Shown here piece by piece: positions 45,601 through 53,550 of a stretch of DNA of 64,000 bases; position 1 is the first letter of the stretch, and every line of letters begins with the position of its first letter. The notes under the pieces were generated by a model that was given only the letters and a program-made list of their open reading frames with translations, was not told the DNA's origin and made no database searches. The DNA is from Fibrobacterota bacterium (lineage in GTDB: Bacteria; Fibrobacterota; Chitinivibrionia; Chitinivibrionales; FEN-1185), in the NCBI GenBank assembly GCA_003165595.1, contig PLWQ01000020.1, positions 21,335 through 85,334 of the forward strand, in the 5' to 3' direction. Both the position numbers and the translations under genes were made by a program.

Positions 45601-45707
45601 ATCGTGGCATCCCCGGGATGGAAAGGACTGTTACCGGTTGTGCAGGTAAGCACGGACAACACGATAATGGACAAGGCAAATAGAACGATGGAAAATCTTC
45701 TTTTCAT
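42657..45707 (-). CDS. large secreted/surface protein with Ig-like, cadherin-like, FnIII-like and InlB-type repeats
   Basis: 1016 aa from ATG 45707. An N-terminal signal with possible lipid attachment (VLTC, not a standard lipobox) is followed by Ig-like domains (SLSVDPNGSALFFVTI, QYQWVKDGAPVLG, YTCVVKDQWGD) and cadherin/He_PIG-like domains (QLSVSGVRNMVSAQ, IFTVTDNGSPALSD, PPTVQAQSVNTGVNQA). A second Ig-like domain comes next (FKWYHG), then two FnIII-like or LamG-like segments (APTLVSPANGAWGQSVSIKL). Three InlB-type repeats (VTATNGTITKTPDAAEYDSG, YTISATAGPNGAIFP, FTITATSATGGTVSPNG) precede a last FnIII-like segment. No catalytic domain. It may serve adhesion or cell-surface display. Confidence 0.85.
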   Translation of the reverse strand: MKRRFSIVLFALSIIVLSVLTCTTGNSPFHPGDATIFVIMQNSSGHRDADTITDTVGNIVRIGMISYLPSYITSAKVVIGTISNTDTTLSYTKATAWIDTQWIAIGFRSVGIRTVTVSVYVGTDVKTVIANIMILGKSVRISNQPKSLSVDPNGSALFFVTIRDTGTFQYQWVKDGAPVLGVTTNTLLIDTVNAADVGVYTCVVKDQWGDSVVSSPAVLTIKPVTTSNHKPQLSVSGVRNMVSAQACTLSLSVTDTDNGQTHTYAMIKSPAGANLSSNIFSWTSPATFVGIDSAIFTVTDNGSPALSDTQTAYITVISQSSKTPPVIVVPAADTVVSVSQGTTLSFKVQTVPSSQDTVTLNATNISGAKLPDSATFISKTGLFTWTPTYSELGLYYIVFTATDANGITKDTVRITITKTDRPPTVQAQSVNTGVNQALTVALTASDPDNDSITQWQLSRKPHNGTATLADSTKGSIVYTPTSEFTGLDTFTVMAFDGTLWSTTSATVIVTVSAVKLAPVIQTQPRSDTTVTVGGSVKFTVAINNASPSPTFKWYHGTKSSGAMKDSSANPLYQISNVTAADSGNYYVVAVNSSGADTSAYAHLEVNVPPSAPTLVSPANGAWGQSVSIKLVWNKATGISEYYPQVASDSGFVNMVLSDSTQTDTTEVVAGCTNGTTYYWRVNASAITGTSVWSSIRKFTTKRQFALSVTATNGTITKTPDAAEYDSGTVVGLKAVPNTGYQFVNWTGDVSDTTDDSATITINKAGNLAAVFAINTYTISATAGPNGAIFPSGNTTVNYNSSKTFSMTPSLGYQIADVLVDGVSAGADTSYTFDNVSASHSINATFTTATFTITATSATGGTVSPNGVTTVLYNASKSYSITPISGYEILDVLVDGKSVGAVSSHDFMNITSNHTIYATFGLVGPVQIGPVDGAVNISNSTTRFTWNVYPGGAASYRLEVSDSSNFGNILINMTVPGTNFTSGGVLSGATTYYWRVNATLNSGTITDWSQTWSFTTW

Positions 45708-46154
45708 ACGACTTGTTTCCCCGAAGAAAAAGGTACGCAAGAATGGCAGGTTTTTGAGAAACAAAATAGCATTTTACACGATTGGATACTGTGACCATGG
45801 TCACAAAGTACCAAATTACTTGTTACGAGAAAATTGGATCCGGTCGGAAGACACTTCCCCGGCGGTTGTTCAATTGACAAGCCTGAGGGAACGGGCTCGG
45901 TGCCGCAGTTGGAAAAAATAGACACAAGGAGAATTATGGCTAATGAAAAGAGAGAGAGTGGTTTCTTGATGGACATGTGGGCTCCAGGTGCGTTCACGAA
46001 CAAAACAGTTCATCCGCATCACTAGGCTCCGCGAGCCGTCACAATTCCATGACTGCCTTGTGTGGATGCAAGACGCAGATTTCAAGAATTTGCCGAACGT
46101 GCGGTACGTTTCAAAATCGGGTGCGAAGAAGAAATAGCACCGTTTGCCTCCCCT
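45708..46154. other. gap of 447 bp
   Basis: No convincing gene or repeat. Short open frames exist on both strands but lack ribosome sites and family features. Confidence 0.4.
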
Positions 46155-46478
46155 TTACAACGTGATTCCCTCCCGCCTGATCCTCTCGTAGAGTGGCACG
46201 TTCTTGTGTTTCACGTCGTTCCAGTCCTGTTTGTCCTTGAACACTGCCTTGATGTCTTCGCCTATCTCCAGTGACAATTGGTATAGCGGGTGCCGCACGC
46301 GGTCGGCACGCGCAGAATCCACCGGGCCGTCCAGAAGCACCAGAAAGTCCCAGTCTTTTCCGTTTGCGCAATCGCCGCGGCAGTGGGAGCCGTAGAGCAG
46401 CAGTTCGGCCGACGGCTCGACGGCCACAACGAGATCCTTCACCTGCCGGGCCACGTCGTTAGATTTCCGTTTTATCAT
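46155..46478 (-). CDS. minimal nucleotidyltransferase-domain protein
   Basis: 107 aa from ATG 46478 (AAAGGA ahead). The catalytic motif of the MNT/Pol-beta fold is present: LLLYGSHCRGDCANGKDWDF, that is GS-x(2)-RG-x-D-x(4)-D-x-D with a modified spacing. MNT proteins are usually the antitoxin half of HEPN/MNT pairs, but no HEPN gene lies next to this one. The only HEPN-like gene in the window is about 36 kb away. Confidence 0.7.
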   Translation of the reverse strand: MIKRKSNDVARQVKDLVVAVEPSAELLLYGSHCRGDCANGKDWDFLVLLDGPVDSARADRVRHPLYQLSLEIGEDIKAVFKDKQDWNDVKHKNVPLYERIRREGITL

Positions 46479-46521
46479 GCTGGTTCCTTTGGTGTACCCA
46501 TAGTTCACTCCGCGGCAGCCG

Positions 46522-46866
46522 CTATCCCGGCGGCCAGGAGAGGTCGCGTCCGGCCAGGATATGCGCGTGCAGGTGCGGCACAAGCTGTCCCGAATGCTCG
46601 CCCGAGTTTATCACCACGCGGTAGCCGCCGGACACAAGGTTCTGCTCGCGTACGGTTGTCCCAAGCGCCTCAAGGAATTTCTGCATCGCTTCCATCTTGT
46701 GCGCGGGCACGTCGTGGATTGCCGCGAAATGTTCCTTGGGAATCGCCACCAGATGGGTGGGCGCCACCGGGTTGATGTCTTTGAAAACGAGCGTCCATTC
46801 GTCTTCGTAAACCTTGGTTGACGGTATCTGGCCGGCGATGATTTTGCAGAATATGCAATCGGACAT
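46522..46866 (-). CDS. HIT-family protein (histidine triad nucleotide hydrolase)
   Basis: 114 aa from ATG 46866, with AGGAAGGAG just ahead. The zinc-binding N-terminal start (CIFCKIIAGQIPSTKVYED) and the histidine triad HLHAHIL are present, with INSGEHSGQ before it. It hydrolyses phosphoramidates of nucleotides (HinT-like, cytosolic). Length is standard. Confidence 0.95.
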   Translation of the reverse strand: MSDCIFCKIIAGQIPSTKVYEDEWTLVFKDINPVAPTHLVAIPKEHFAAIHDVPAHKMEAMQKFLEALGTTVREQNLVSGGYRVVINSGEHSGQLVPHLHAHILAGRDLSWPPG

Positions 46867-46889
46867 GATAGTTTCTCCTTCCTGAGCAA

Positions 46890-47060
46890 AATTAAGAACT
46901 GGGCGTTCCCCTCCGCTACGCTTCGGGTCGGTCTCCCTTTGGGCTCGGCCGCAGGCCTCGGTGCCGCCTGCCGAAGTCGCCTGCGGCGAAGGGTCAGGCG
47001 GCCCTGCGCTATTGCGCACCCGCCAGTCCACCTAACGCGCGGCAGCGCGTAGATTCCGCT
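46890..47060. repeat. GC-rich multi-hairpin block before the HIT gene
   Basis: Successive short stems: GCCGCAGGC, GCCTGCCGAAG, CGCCTGCGGCGAAGG, GCGCGGCAGCGCG. Looks like a composite palindromic repeat of the type that appears between genes in many GC-rich genomes. Not matched elsewhere in this window. Confidence 0.5.
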
Positions 47061-47132
47061 TAAAGGCAACAAGCGTAAGCAAGACCTTCTTGTCCTACAT
47101 TTGCGGGAATACTATGCTGCCTTCTTTTGTCA

Positions 47133-47158
47133 ACTTTCAACTTTTCACTTTGAACTAA
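47133..47158. repeat. low-complexity word repeat
   Basis: A stretch made of variants of CAACTTT and ACTTTGAA. Similar word-repeat blocks lie at 50818-50900, 53213-53314 and 61578-61627. Confidence 0.5.
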
Positions 47159-47220
47159 TTGCCTCTGCTTGGAGGCTTACTCTTTGTCAACGCTCGCGGG
47201 TGCCCCCTAGCCCAAGGTTG

Positions 47221-47360
47221 ATTCTTGCAACTACACCCTCTTGGGGTGCACCCAGGAGGGCATGGGCCCGCCCAACATGAAGGGCGGGAAGCGCCGGAAG
47301 ACCGCACGCAGTGCGGGCTGGAGCGAGGGGGAAACTTCCCCCAACCAGGAAGCTCATTCG
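47221..47360 (+). ncRNA. HEARO / IscB omega-RNA-like element, no adjacent nuclease
   Basis: Structured sequence with nested hairpins: CCCTC/GAGGG around GGGTGCACCC, CCCGCCC/GGGCGGG around AACATGAA, CCGCAC/GTGCGG, and GGGGGAA/TTCCCCC. The phrases AGGAGGGCATGGG, GGGAAGC, GGAAGACCG, CTGGAGCGA and CCAGGAAGCTCATTC match what I remember of the HEARO consensus (the guide RNA of IscB/IS200-IS605-type nucleases). No iscB gene lies downstream; smpB follows at 47432. So it may be an orphan element. The assignment is from memory and needs a covariance-model search. Confidence 0.55.
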
Positions 47361-47431
47361 CATTATTAATATAATTTCATCCCCTCAATCACGCCTTTGA
47401 AGACCGCATGCTATCTAGTATTTTCTAGCCC

Positions 47432-47911
47432 ATGAAATCCGTTGGAAAGACGCCCGAGATAAAGATGATAGCTCAGAACAAGAAAGCATATCACGACTTC
47501 GAAGTCCTTGAGAAAGTCGAGGCCGGGGTGGAACTGCTGGGGTCGGAGGTGAAATCGGTCCGGCAGGGCGGCATTTCCATTGCAGACACCTATGCCACCT
47601 GCGACCACGGCGAGATGTTTATCCATCATATGCACATAATCCCCTACCAGCAAAAGGGGTTTGTGGTGCCTGAGCCGTACCGGAAGCGCAAGCTTCTTCT
47701 CCACAAGAGCCAGATCGTGCGCATGGCTGCCGACGTCGAAAGAAAACATCTTACGATAATACCGCTTAAGGTATATTTCGATAAACAATGGGTCAAAATG
47801 GAACTCGGGCTGTGCCGCGGCATGAAAATGTATGACAAAAGGGAAAAAATAGCAGCCGAGGAATCGAAGAGGCGTCTCGCCCAAATCATGAGGACCCGCG
47901 GAAAACGGTAA
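47432..47911 (+). CDS. smpB: SsrA-binding protein SmpB
   Basis: 159 aa with clear SmpB blocks: NKKAYHDFEVLEKVEAGVEL, GSEVKSVRQGGISIADTYA, KRKLLLHK, and the helical C-terminal tail (DKREKIAAEESKRRLAQIMR). It binds tmRNA and delivers it to stalled ribosomes for trans-translation. The tmRNA gene itself is not found in this window. The amidase gene follows almost at once. Confidence 0.97.
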   Translation: MKSVGKTPEIKMIAQNKKAYHDFEVLEKVEAGVELLGSEVKSVRQGGISIADTYATCDHGEMFIHHMHIIPYQQKGFVVPEPYRKRKLLLHKSQIVRMAADVERKHLTIIPLKVYFDKQWVKMELGLCRGMKMYDKREKIAAEESKRRLAQIMRTRGKR

Positions 47912-47913
47912 GC

Positions 47914-49194
47914 TTGGCTCTTCACAAGAACACACTTTTTTCGGCCCGCTTTGTGCGGGGAGCGTGCGCGCTTATCGCCGTGGCGGCGTGGGCCGCAGTG
48001 ATGGCAGAGCCGCGCCTTTCAAACGAAATTTCGGGCAAACAGCGGCCCGTTGCGGTGAAGGAATGCGCGCAAGCGACCTGCGTGTCGCTCTCCGATGTCT
48101 GCGAAGGAATGGGATTCTCCTGGAAATGGGATTTCTCTTCGGAGAAGCTCACCTGCGTGAGAAAAGGCCTTAAAATATCTTTTGTCCAGGACATGCCCTT
48201 TTGCCTCGTCAACGATTCGCTGCGCCAGATGCCCGCCGGCCCTGTTCGCAGCGGCGGTTTGCTGTATACGCCGGCGCGGATGGCGGCCGACATTTTCTCG
48301 CGGGCAACCGGCGATTCGGTAGTCTGGCGAGAGCAGGATTCGGTGATGGTGGTGAGCGCGAGGCCGGTGGCGAAGGCCGGCGCGGCAAAGGCCCTGGCCG
48401 ACACCGAAAGGGTCACGAAGGCCGGCGACACCACGACGCGCGCGCATGATCATGATACGGCCGCGCGGGTGAAGCAGCCGCAGCAGGAGATTATCAAGAC
48501 CATCGTGATTGATCCCGGGCACGGCGGCATGGACCCCGGCGCAATCGGCCAGAGCGGGATTGAAGAGAAGAATGTGGTGCTCGACATTGGTCTTGCGTTG
48601 CGGGACCTGTTCAAGAAGAAGACCAGGCTCACCGTGTTTCTCACCCGCGATTCGGACAGGTTCATTCCCCTGGTGGACCGCACGCGGTTTGCAAACGAAA
48701 AGAAGGCGGATATTTTCGTGAGCATTCACGCAAACAGCATTGAGGGAAACAAGAAGAAGAAGGACGGAACGCGCGGCTACAAGGTGTATTTCCTGTCGCA
48801 GGCGAAAAACGAGGAAGACAAGCTCGTTGCCATGCGCGAAAATGCGGTGATCGAGCTTGAAGACAAGACGCACAAATACGACAACCTGCAGGATATTCTT
48901 ATCGACATGGCCGGAAACGAGTTTCTGCGGGAAAGCCAGGATTTTTCCATTATGGTAACCGAAAAATTCACCTCGTGCCTCAGGAGCATTCCCCGCCTGC
49001 ACCTGGGCATTGGGCAGGCCAATTTTTGGGTGCTCAACGGTACGTACATGCCCTCGGTCCTCGTTGAAGTCGGATTCATTTCGAATTCACAGGAAGAGAA
49101 AGACCTGAGCGAGCCATCGACTCAAAAATCGATCGCGTCGGGGATCTTCGACGCGGTGATGAGCTTCAAGAAGAAATACGAGGAAGGTCAATGA
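47914..49194 (+). CDS. N-acetylmuramoyl-L-alanine amidase (Amidase_3), secreted
   Basis: About 426 aa. The best start is TTG 47914, 2 bp after smpB; the ribosome site is weak. A signal-like hydrophobic stretch (ACALIAVAAWAAVMA) is followed by a domain of about 120 residues resembling copper-amine-oxidase N-terminal-like repeats, then the zinc amidase. Zinc ligands: DPGHGGMDPGA, the glutamate of GIEEKN and SIHANS. The catalytic glutamate is in VEVGFISN. It cleaves the amide between muramic acid and L-alanine in peptidoglycan, acting in the periplasm. The stop overlaps murI by 4 bp. Confidence 0.9.
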   Translation: MALHKNTLFSARFVRGACALIAVAAWAAVMAEPRLSNEISGKQRPVAVKECAQATCVSLSDVCEGMGFSWKWDFSSEKLTCVRKGLKISFVQDMPFCLVNDSLRQMPAGPVRSGGLLYTPARMAADIFSRATGDSVVWREQDSVMVVSARPVAKAGAAKALADTERVTKAGDTTTRAHDHDTAARVKQPQQEIIKTIVIDPGHGGMDPGAIGQSGIEEKNVVLDIGLALRDLFKKKTRLTVFLTRDSDRFIPLVDRTRFANEKKADIFVSIHANSIEGNKKKKDGTRGYKVYFLSQAKNEEDKLVAMRENAVIELEDKTHKYDNLQDILIDMAGNEFLRESQDFSIMVTEKFTSCLRSIPRLHLGIGQANFWVLNGTYMPSVLVEVGFISNSQEEKDLSEPSTQKSIASGIFDAVMSFKKKYEEGQ

Positions 49195-50021
49195 GCGATC
49201 CGAGGCCCATCGGCATGTTCGACTCCGGCCTGGGGGGCCTTACGGTCGCGCGCGAGGTGTTCAGGTGCATGCCGGGGGAGACGGTTCTGTACCTCGGCGA
49301 CACGGCCCGGTGCCCGTATGGCGGCAGGTCCGAAGAAACGATAAAGACGTTCGGCATGCAGGACGCGCGCTTCCTTGTCGAACAGGACATCAAGATGTTG
49401 ATTGTCGCGTGCAACACCGTGTCGTCGGTGGCCCTCGACTATGTCCGCGCCGAGGTCAACGACATCCCGGTTGTGGGAGTCGTTCAGCCGGGCGCACGCG
49501 CGGCGGTGCAGCGCACCACGCGCAAGAAGATCGGAGTAGTGGGAACCGCGGCCACGATCCGCACGGGCTCGTACGAGAAAGCGATTCACGATATCGACCC
49601 GGACATCACGACCTATGCCCTTGCCTGCCCGCTGTTTGTGCCGCTTGTCGAAGAAGGACTGCTTGACTCCGATATCACGCGTCTTGCGGCCCATCGGTAT
49701 CTTGCCGATCTTGTCGCCAAAGGAATCGATTGCCTTATCCTGGGGTGCACGCATTATCCGCTCCTGCTGGAGACGATCCAGAGCACCGTGGGCGGCGGCA
49801 TACAGTTGCTCGACAGCGCACTGTGGGCCGCGCGCGAGGCCCGGGATATTCTTTTCGCAATGCAGGGCCTTTCTCTCCAGCCGGGCGGCGGCAGGGAGAG
49901 GAGCCGCTTCTATGTGACCGACGTTACGCCGCAGTTCGCGCAAAATGCCGCGAGGTTTCTGGGCAGTCCCCTGTCGAACATTGAGAAGATCGAACTCGAA
50001 CAATTGACAAAAACGATATAA
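49191..50021 (+). CDS. murI: glutamate racemase
   Basis: 276 aa. Converts L- to D-glutamate for peptidoglycan. Both catalytic cysteines are seen: VACNTVSS and LGCTHYPLL, with MFDSGLGGLTVA at the start. Translationally coupled to the amidase. Confidence 0.96.
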   Translation: MSDPRPIGMFDSGLGGLTVAREVFRCMPGETVLYLGDTARCPYGGRSEETIKTFGMQDARFLVEQDIKMLIVACNTVSSVALDYVRAEVNDIPVVGVVQPGARAAVQRTTRKKIGVVGTAATIRTGSYEKAIHDIDPDITTYALACPLFVPLVEEGLLDSDITRLAAHRYLADLVAKGIDCLILGCTHYPLLLETIQSTVGGGIQLLDSALWAAREARDILFAMQGLSLQPGGGRERSRFYVTDVTPQFAQNAARFLGSPLSNIEKIELEQLTKTI

Positions 50022-50039
50022 CACCTACAAGGAGGAAGT

Positions 50040-50792
50040 ATGTCTGGTCATTCCAAATGGGCCAAAATCAAGAGGGCCAAGGGAAACGCGGACGCTGCAA
50101 GAGGCAAGGTCTTTAGCCGTCTCATCCGTGAAATCACCATTGCCTCGCGTATGGGCGGGGGAGACAAGGAAGCCAATCCGCGTCTGAGGTCGGCCATCGC
50201 CGCCGCGCGCGCCGCGAACATGCCCACCAAGAATGTCGACAATGCCATTGCCAAGGGCACGGGCACGCTCGACGGCGCCACGTATGAGGAATTTTCGCTG
50301 GAGGGATACGCGCCGGGCGGCGTCGCCGTGCTTGTCGAATGCATGTCGGACAACCGCAACCGCACCGTGTCCGAGGTGCGACACGCTATGACCATGGGCG
50401 GCGGCAGCCTTGCTGCCGTGAATTCCGTCTCCTGGATGTTCAAGCCCCAGGGCAACATTCTTGTTGACAAGAGCGCCAAGGACGAAGACGCGCTGATGGA
50501 AGTGGTGCTCAACGCGGGCGCCGACGACATGTCGTCGGACGGCGACGAGTACGAGATCACCACCCAGATCGAGGCATTCGAGAACGTGCGCGCTGCGCTG
50601 GAAAAAGCCGGCATTACGCCTTCGAGCGCGGAACTCGCCAAAGTGTCCGAAAATATGGTAAAGCTCGATGGCGACAAGGCGATCAAAGTCCTCCGGCTCA
50701 TCGACGAACTCGATGAACTCGACGATGTGCAGCACGTGTACTCGAACCTTGACGTGAGCGAAGAAGTGCTCGAAAAATATGCCAAGGAATAA
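50040..50792 (+). CDS. yebC: YebC/PmpR-family protein
   Basis: 250 aa, with the invariant start MSGHSKWAKIKRAKGNADAA and GKVFSRLIREI. Related proteins act as transcription regulators or aid translation of proline stretches. AGGAGG at 50030-50035 is a strong ribosome site. It is followed by the word-repeat block and then ruvC, the usual neighbourhood. Confidence 0.96.
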   Translation: MSGHSKWAKIKRAKGNADAARGKVFSRLIREITIASRMGGGDKEANPRLRSAIAAARAANMPTKNVDNAIAKGTGTLDGATYEEFSLEGYAPGGVAVLVECMSDNRNRTVSEVRHAMTMGGGSLAAVNSVSWMFKPQGNILVDKSAKDEDALMEVVLNAGADDMSSDGDEYEITTQIEAFENVRAALEKAGITPSSAELAKVSENMVKLDGDKAIKVLRLIDELDELDDVQHVYSNLDVSEEVLEKYAKE

Positions 50793-50817
50793 TACGCCCT
50801 TGATTTCCTTGGCTGCA

Positions 50818-50900
50818 GGTTACAAGTTCCAGGCTCCAGGCTAGGAAAAGGAACTACTTCTTTCTGTTGAACCTGCAACCCGGAACCTGGAACTTGTAAC
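50818..50900. repeat. inverted word repeat
   Basis: TTACAAGTTCCAGGCTCC and the inverse GGAACCTGGAACTTGTAAC. Made of short words (GGAACTT, CAGG) and forming a hairpin between yebC and ruvC. Confidence 0.6.
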
Positions 50901-50928
50901 TCCTTCTTTGTGCCGATGTGACGTTGCT

Positions 50929-51429
50929 ATGATAATTCTGGGCATAGATCCGGGCTCGTCTATCGCAGGCTATGGCGTGATACGCGTTGAGGGAAACTGT
51001 GTCGCCTTTGTCGATTTCGGCGTGGTGAAGGCGGCCGACAGTCTCGACATGCCGGGAAAGCTGCTGTGCATGTATAACGGCCTTTCGCAGAAGATACGCG
51101 AGCACTGCCCGCAGCGGGTTTCGGTTGAAGAGGCGTTTTACGCCAAGAATGTCCATACCACGCTCGTGCTCGGCCAGGCGCGCGGCGTCGCGCTGCTGGC
51201 CGCCAAACAGTTTGGCGCCGAGGTTGCCGAATATTCTCCCCGGGAAATCAAGAAGACTGTGGTCGGCAACGGCAACGCGGCAAAGAACCAGGTGGAGTAC
51301 ATGGTGAAGATGCTGCTTTGCGTCCCGTCCGGCAACCAATGTGCCGATGCCTACGATGCTCTGGCCGCGGCCTTGTGCGATTTCCGTACCTGTGCCGCCC
51401 GTACAAGAATGAACGCGATGAGGCGATAG
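50929..51429 (+). CDS. ruvC: Holliday junction resolvase RuvC
   Basis: 166 aa from ATG 50929 (MIILGIDPGSSIAGYGVI). The catalytic acidic residues are visible: D in GIDPG, E in VEEAFYAKN, and the pair in CADAYDALAAAL. It cuts four-way junctions processed by RuvAB. Confidence 0.96.
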   Translation: MIILGIDPGSSIAGYGVIRVEGNCVAFVDFGVVKAADSLDMPGKLLCMYNGLSQKIREHCPQRVSVEEAFYAKNVHTTLVLGQARGVALLAAKQFGAEVAEYSPREIKKTVVGNGNAAKNQVEYMVKMLLCVPSGNQCADAYDALAAALCDFRTCAARTRMNAMRR

Positions 51430-51432
51430 TGT

Positions 51433-52038
51433 ATGTTCGATTATGTAAAGGGCATTCTCGCGGAAAAAACCGTGGCCGTGGCAGTGGTGGAAACCGCGGG
51501 CGTTGGATATGAGCTTGCGATCCCGCTGTCGACGTTTGAGGCGCTCGGCGTGGAAGGGTCCCCGGTAAAACTGTTTACGCATCACTACGTCCGCGAGGAC
51601 GCGGAGAAACTGTTCGGTTTCTCCTCCAAGGCCGAGCGGGAGATCTTTCGCCAACTTATCGCAGTCAGCAACATTGGCCCCAAGACGGCCATGAACGTTC
51701 TTTCGGGCATGTCGCCGCAGGACCTTGTCTCATGTGTCAACGGCGGGGACGCCACGCGGCTGCGCAGGATCCCCGGCGTCGGCGACAAGACCGCATCACG
51801 GCTTATTGTGGAACTCAAAGGGAAACTCGGCGTTTCCTCGGCCGAAGCGCCGAAGACGCCCGGTCAGGCGGGCTCAGTTGACAAAGGCGGAAACGAGCGG
51901 GCCCAGGCATACGATGCCATGATTTCTCTGGGATATGGCGAGAAACAGGTGCAGGCCGCGCTCTCCCGGGTCGAGACGGTTATCGACCGGCGTGCGCCCG
52001 TGGAGGAATGGATCAAGAAGGCACTGCAGGTGATATAG
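51433..52038 (+). CDS. ruvA: Holliday junction DNA helicase subunit RuvA
   Basis: 201 aa. N-terminal OB fold (MFDYVKGILAEKTVAVAVVE), helix-hairpin-helix region (ISNIGPKTAMNVLSGM-like VSNIGPKTAM and RRIPGVGDKTASRL), and C-terminal domain III (DAMISLGYGEKQVQAAL). It binds the junction and loads RuvB. It starts 3 bp after ruvC. Confidence 0.97.
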   Translation: MFDYVKGILAEKTVAVAVVETAGVGYELAIPLSTFEALGVEGSPVKLFTHHYVREDAEKLFGFSSKAEREIFRQLIAVSNIGPKTAMNVLSGMSPQDLVSCVNGGDATRLRRIPGVGDKTASRLIVELKGKLGVSSAEAPKTPGQAGSVDKGGNERAQAYDAMISLGYGEKQVQAALSRVETVIDRRAPVEEWIKKALQVI

Positions 52039-52068
52039 ACCTCACTCCATCGCCCCGCCTTTTGGGCA

Positions 52069-52109
52069 CCCCTCTTCCCCTCTCCTTGTCAAGGAGAGGG
52101 GAAGAGGGG
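52069..52109. repeat. perfect 19-bp hairpin between ruvA and ruvB
   Basis: CCCCTCTTCCCCTCTCCTT pairs exactly with AAGGAGAGGGGAAGAGGGG around GTC. Flanks CTCACTCC and AGGGTGAGGT extend a weaker outer stem. Resembles a well-known class of GC-rich REP-like repeats. It may weaken transcription into ruvB. Confidence 0.8.
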
Positions 52110-52145
52110 GCAGGGGAGTTAGGGTGAGGTGAGCAGGGTAGACGT

Positions 52146-53204
52146 ATGGAAAAACAACAGGGCGTTGGTGACAACAACCGCATTGTAGGCGGCACCCCGC
52201 GCGATGACGACGAGTCGGGTGATGCCACGCTGCGTCCGCAGCGATTCTCCGATTTTGTGGGCCAGGAAAAGGAAAAGGAGAACATCGCGCTGTTCGTAGA
52301 GGCCGCCAGGAAGCGCGGGGAGGCGCTCGATCACATTCTCTTTACCGGCCCGCCCGGCCTGGGCAAGACCACGCTGTGCCGTATCCTTGCAAACGAGCTT
52401 GGCGTAAAGATCCTCACCACTTCGGGACCGGTGCTGGAAAAACCCGGCGATCTTGCCACAAACCTTACCAATCTGGAAGAGCGCGACCTGCTCTTTATTG
52501 ACGAAATTCACAGGCTGTCGCGGGTGGTGGAAGAGTTTCTGTACCCGGCAATGGAAGACTTCGTGTTCGACATCATGCTGGGAGAAGGGCCGTCGGCGCA
52601 ATCGGTAAGGCTCAATCTCAAGCACTTTACGCTGGTGGGCGCCACAACGCGTCAGGGGATGCTTACCGCGCCGATGCTCGGGCGATTCGGGTACGTGTGC
52701 CACCTCGGCTATTACAGCGCGAAGGAACTGCAGACAATCGCGCTTCGATCCGCGGGAATTCTCGGCATACAATGCGACGAAGATGCAGCCCTGGAGCTGG
52801 GCCGGCGTGCCCGCGGTACACCCCGCATCGTGAACCGGCTGCTGCGCCGCTGCCGCGACGTCGCGGAAGTAAAGGGCGTCGGCCGGGTCAACAAAGAGGT
52901 GGTGGGAAAGACGCTTTCGATGCTGGGCATCGACCCGGAAGGACTTGACGACATCGACAGGAAAATATTACTATCCATCGTGGAGCATTACGGCGGCGGT
53001 CCGGTAGGCCTCAATACCGTGGCGGTGGTGGTGGGCGAGGAGCCGGAAACCATCGAAGAGGTGTACGAGCCGTTTCTCATTCAGAACGGGTTTCTCAAGA
53101 GAACGTCGCGCGGAAGGGAAGTCACGTCGCGGGTGTACTCCTATTTCAACCTTGACCCGAAGAAGTACGCAAGCGCGCAGGGCAACCTGTTTGTGGAAGG
53201 ATGA
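52146..53204 (+). CDS. ruvB: Holliday junction branch-migration ATPase RuvB
   Basis: 352 aa. AAA+ motor with Walker A TGPPGLGKTT, Walker B LLFIDEIHRLSR, sensor 1 VGATTR, and a winged-helix C-terminus (VEHYGGGPVGLNTVAVVVGE, EEVYEPFLIQNGF). The N-terminal 35 residues are unusually acidic but otherwise standard. Confidence 0.97.
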   Translation: MEKQQGVGDNNRIVGGTPRDDDESGDATLRPQRFSDFVGQEKEKENIALFVEAARKRGEALDHILFTGPPGLGKTTLCRILANELGVKILTTSGPVLEKPGDLATNLTNLEERDLLFIDEIHRLSRVVEEFLYPAMEDFVFDIMLGEGPSAQSVRLNLKHFTLVGATTRQGMLTAPMLGRFGYVCHLGYYSAKELQTIALRSAGILGIQCDEDAALELGRRARGTPRIVNRLLRRCRDVAEVKGVGRVNKEVVGKTLSMLGIDPEGLDDIDRKILLSIVEHYGGGPVGLNTVAVVVGEEPETIEEVYEPFLIQNGFLKRTSRGREVTSRVYSYFNLDPKKYASAQGNLFVEG

Positions 53205-53212
53205 AGAAAGAG

Positions 53213-53314
53213 TCGAAAAGTCTGAAGGTCCGAAAGTCGCTGATCCAACTTGACGTTTGACTTTTCAGGCTCCAGACTTTTTAGACATTTCGACCTTCCA
53301 ATATTTAGACTTAT
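53213..53314. repeat. word-repeat block after ruvB
   Basis: Runs of GTCGAAAAGTC, GAAGGTCCGAAAGTC, GACTTTTCAGGCTCC, AGACTTTTTAGAC: one short motif in many variants and both directions. Confidence 0.55.
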
Positions 53315-53326
53315 GGGGAGGCAATC

Positions 53327-53545
53327 GTGAACTGGATGGATGTCGGCAGATTCCTCATTATCGCGGGTACGGTTGTTATCGTGGTGGGAGTGCTGTTTCT
53401 CATGGCCGACAAATTTCCAGTCGGCAGGCTGCCCGGCGACATTCACTTCGGGGCAGGGCGCATAAAGATCTATGTTCCCATCGCAACCTGCATCCTTCTC
53501 AGCATCGTTATTACCCTTGTGGTCAATTTCTTTTCCCGTAAGTAA
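53327..53545 (+). CDS. DUF2905 membrane protein
   Basis: 72 aa from GTG 53327 (GGAGG ahead). Two membrane helices (FLIIAGTVVIVVGVLFLMAD, VPIATCILLSIVITLVVNFF) around the DUF2905 loop FPVGRLPGDIHFGAG. DUF2905 genes typically follow ruvB, as here. Function unknown. Confidence 0.9.
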   Translation: MNWMDVGRFLIIAGTVVIVVGVLFLMADKFPVGRLPGDIHFGAGRIKIYVPIATCILLSIVITLVVNFFSRK

Positions 53546-53550
53546 ATGAC

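Noticed and set aside
45834-46025. Short frames between the Ig-like protein and the nucleotidyltransferase
   Set aside because: No ribosome site, no family features, and stops in every likely extension.
46867-47431. tmRNA gene beside smpB
   Set aside because: No tRNA-Ala-like ends or tag reading frame; the structured part fits HEARO better.
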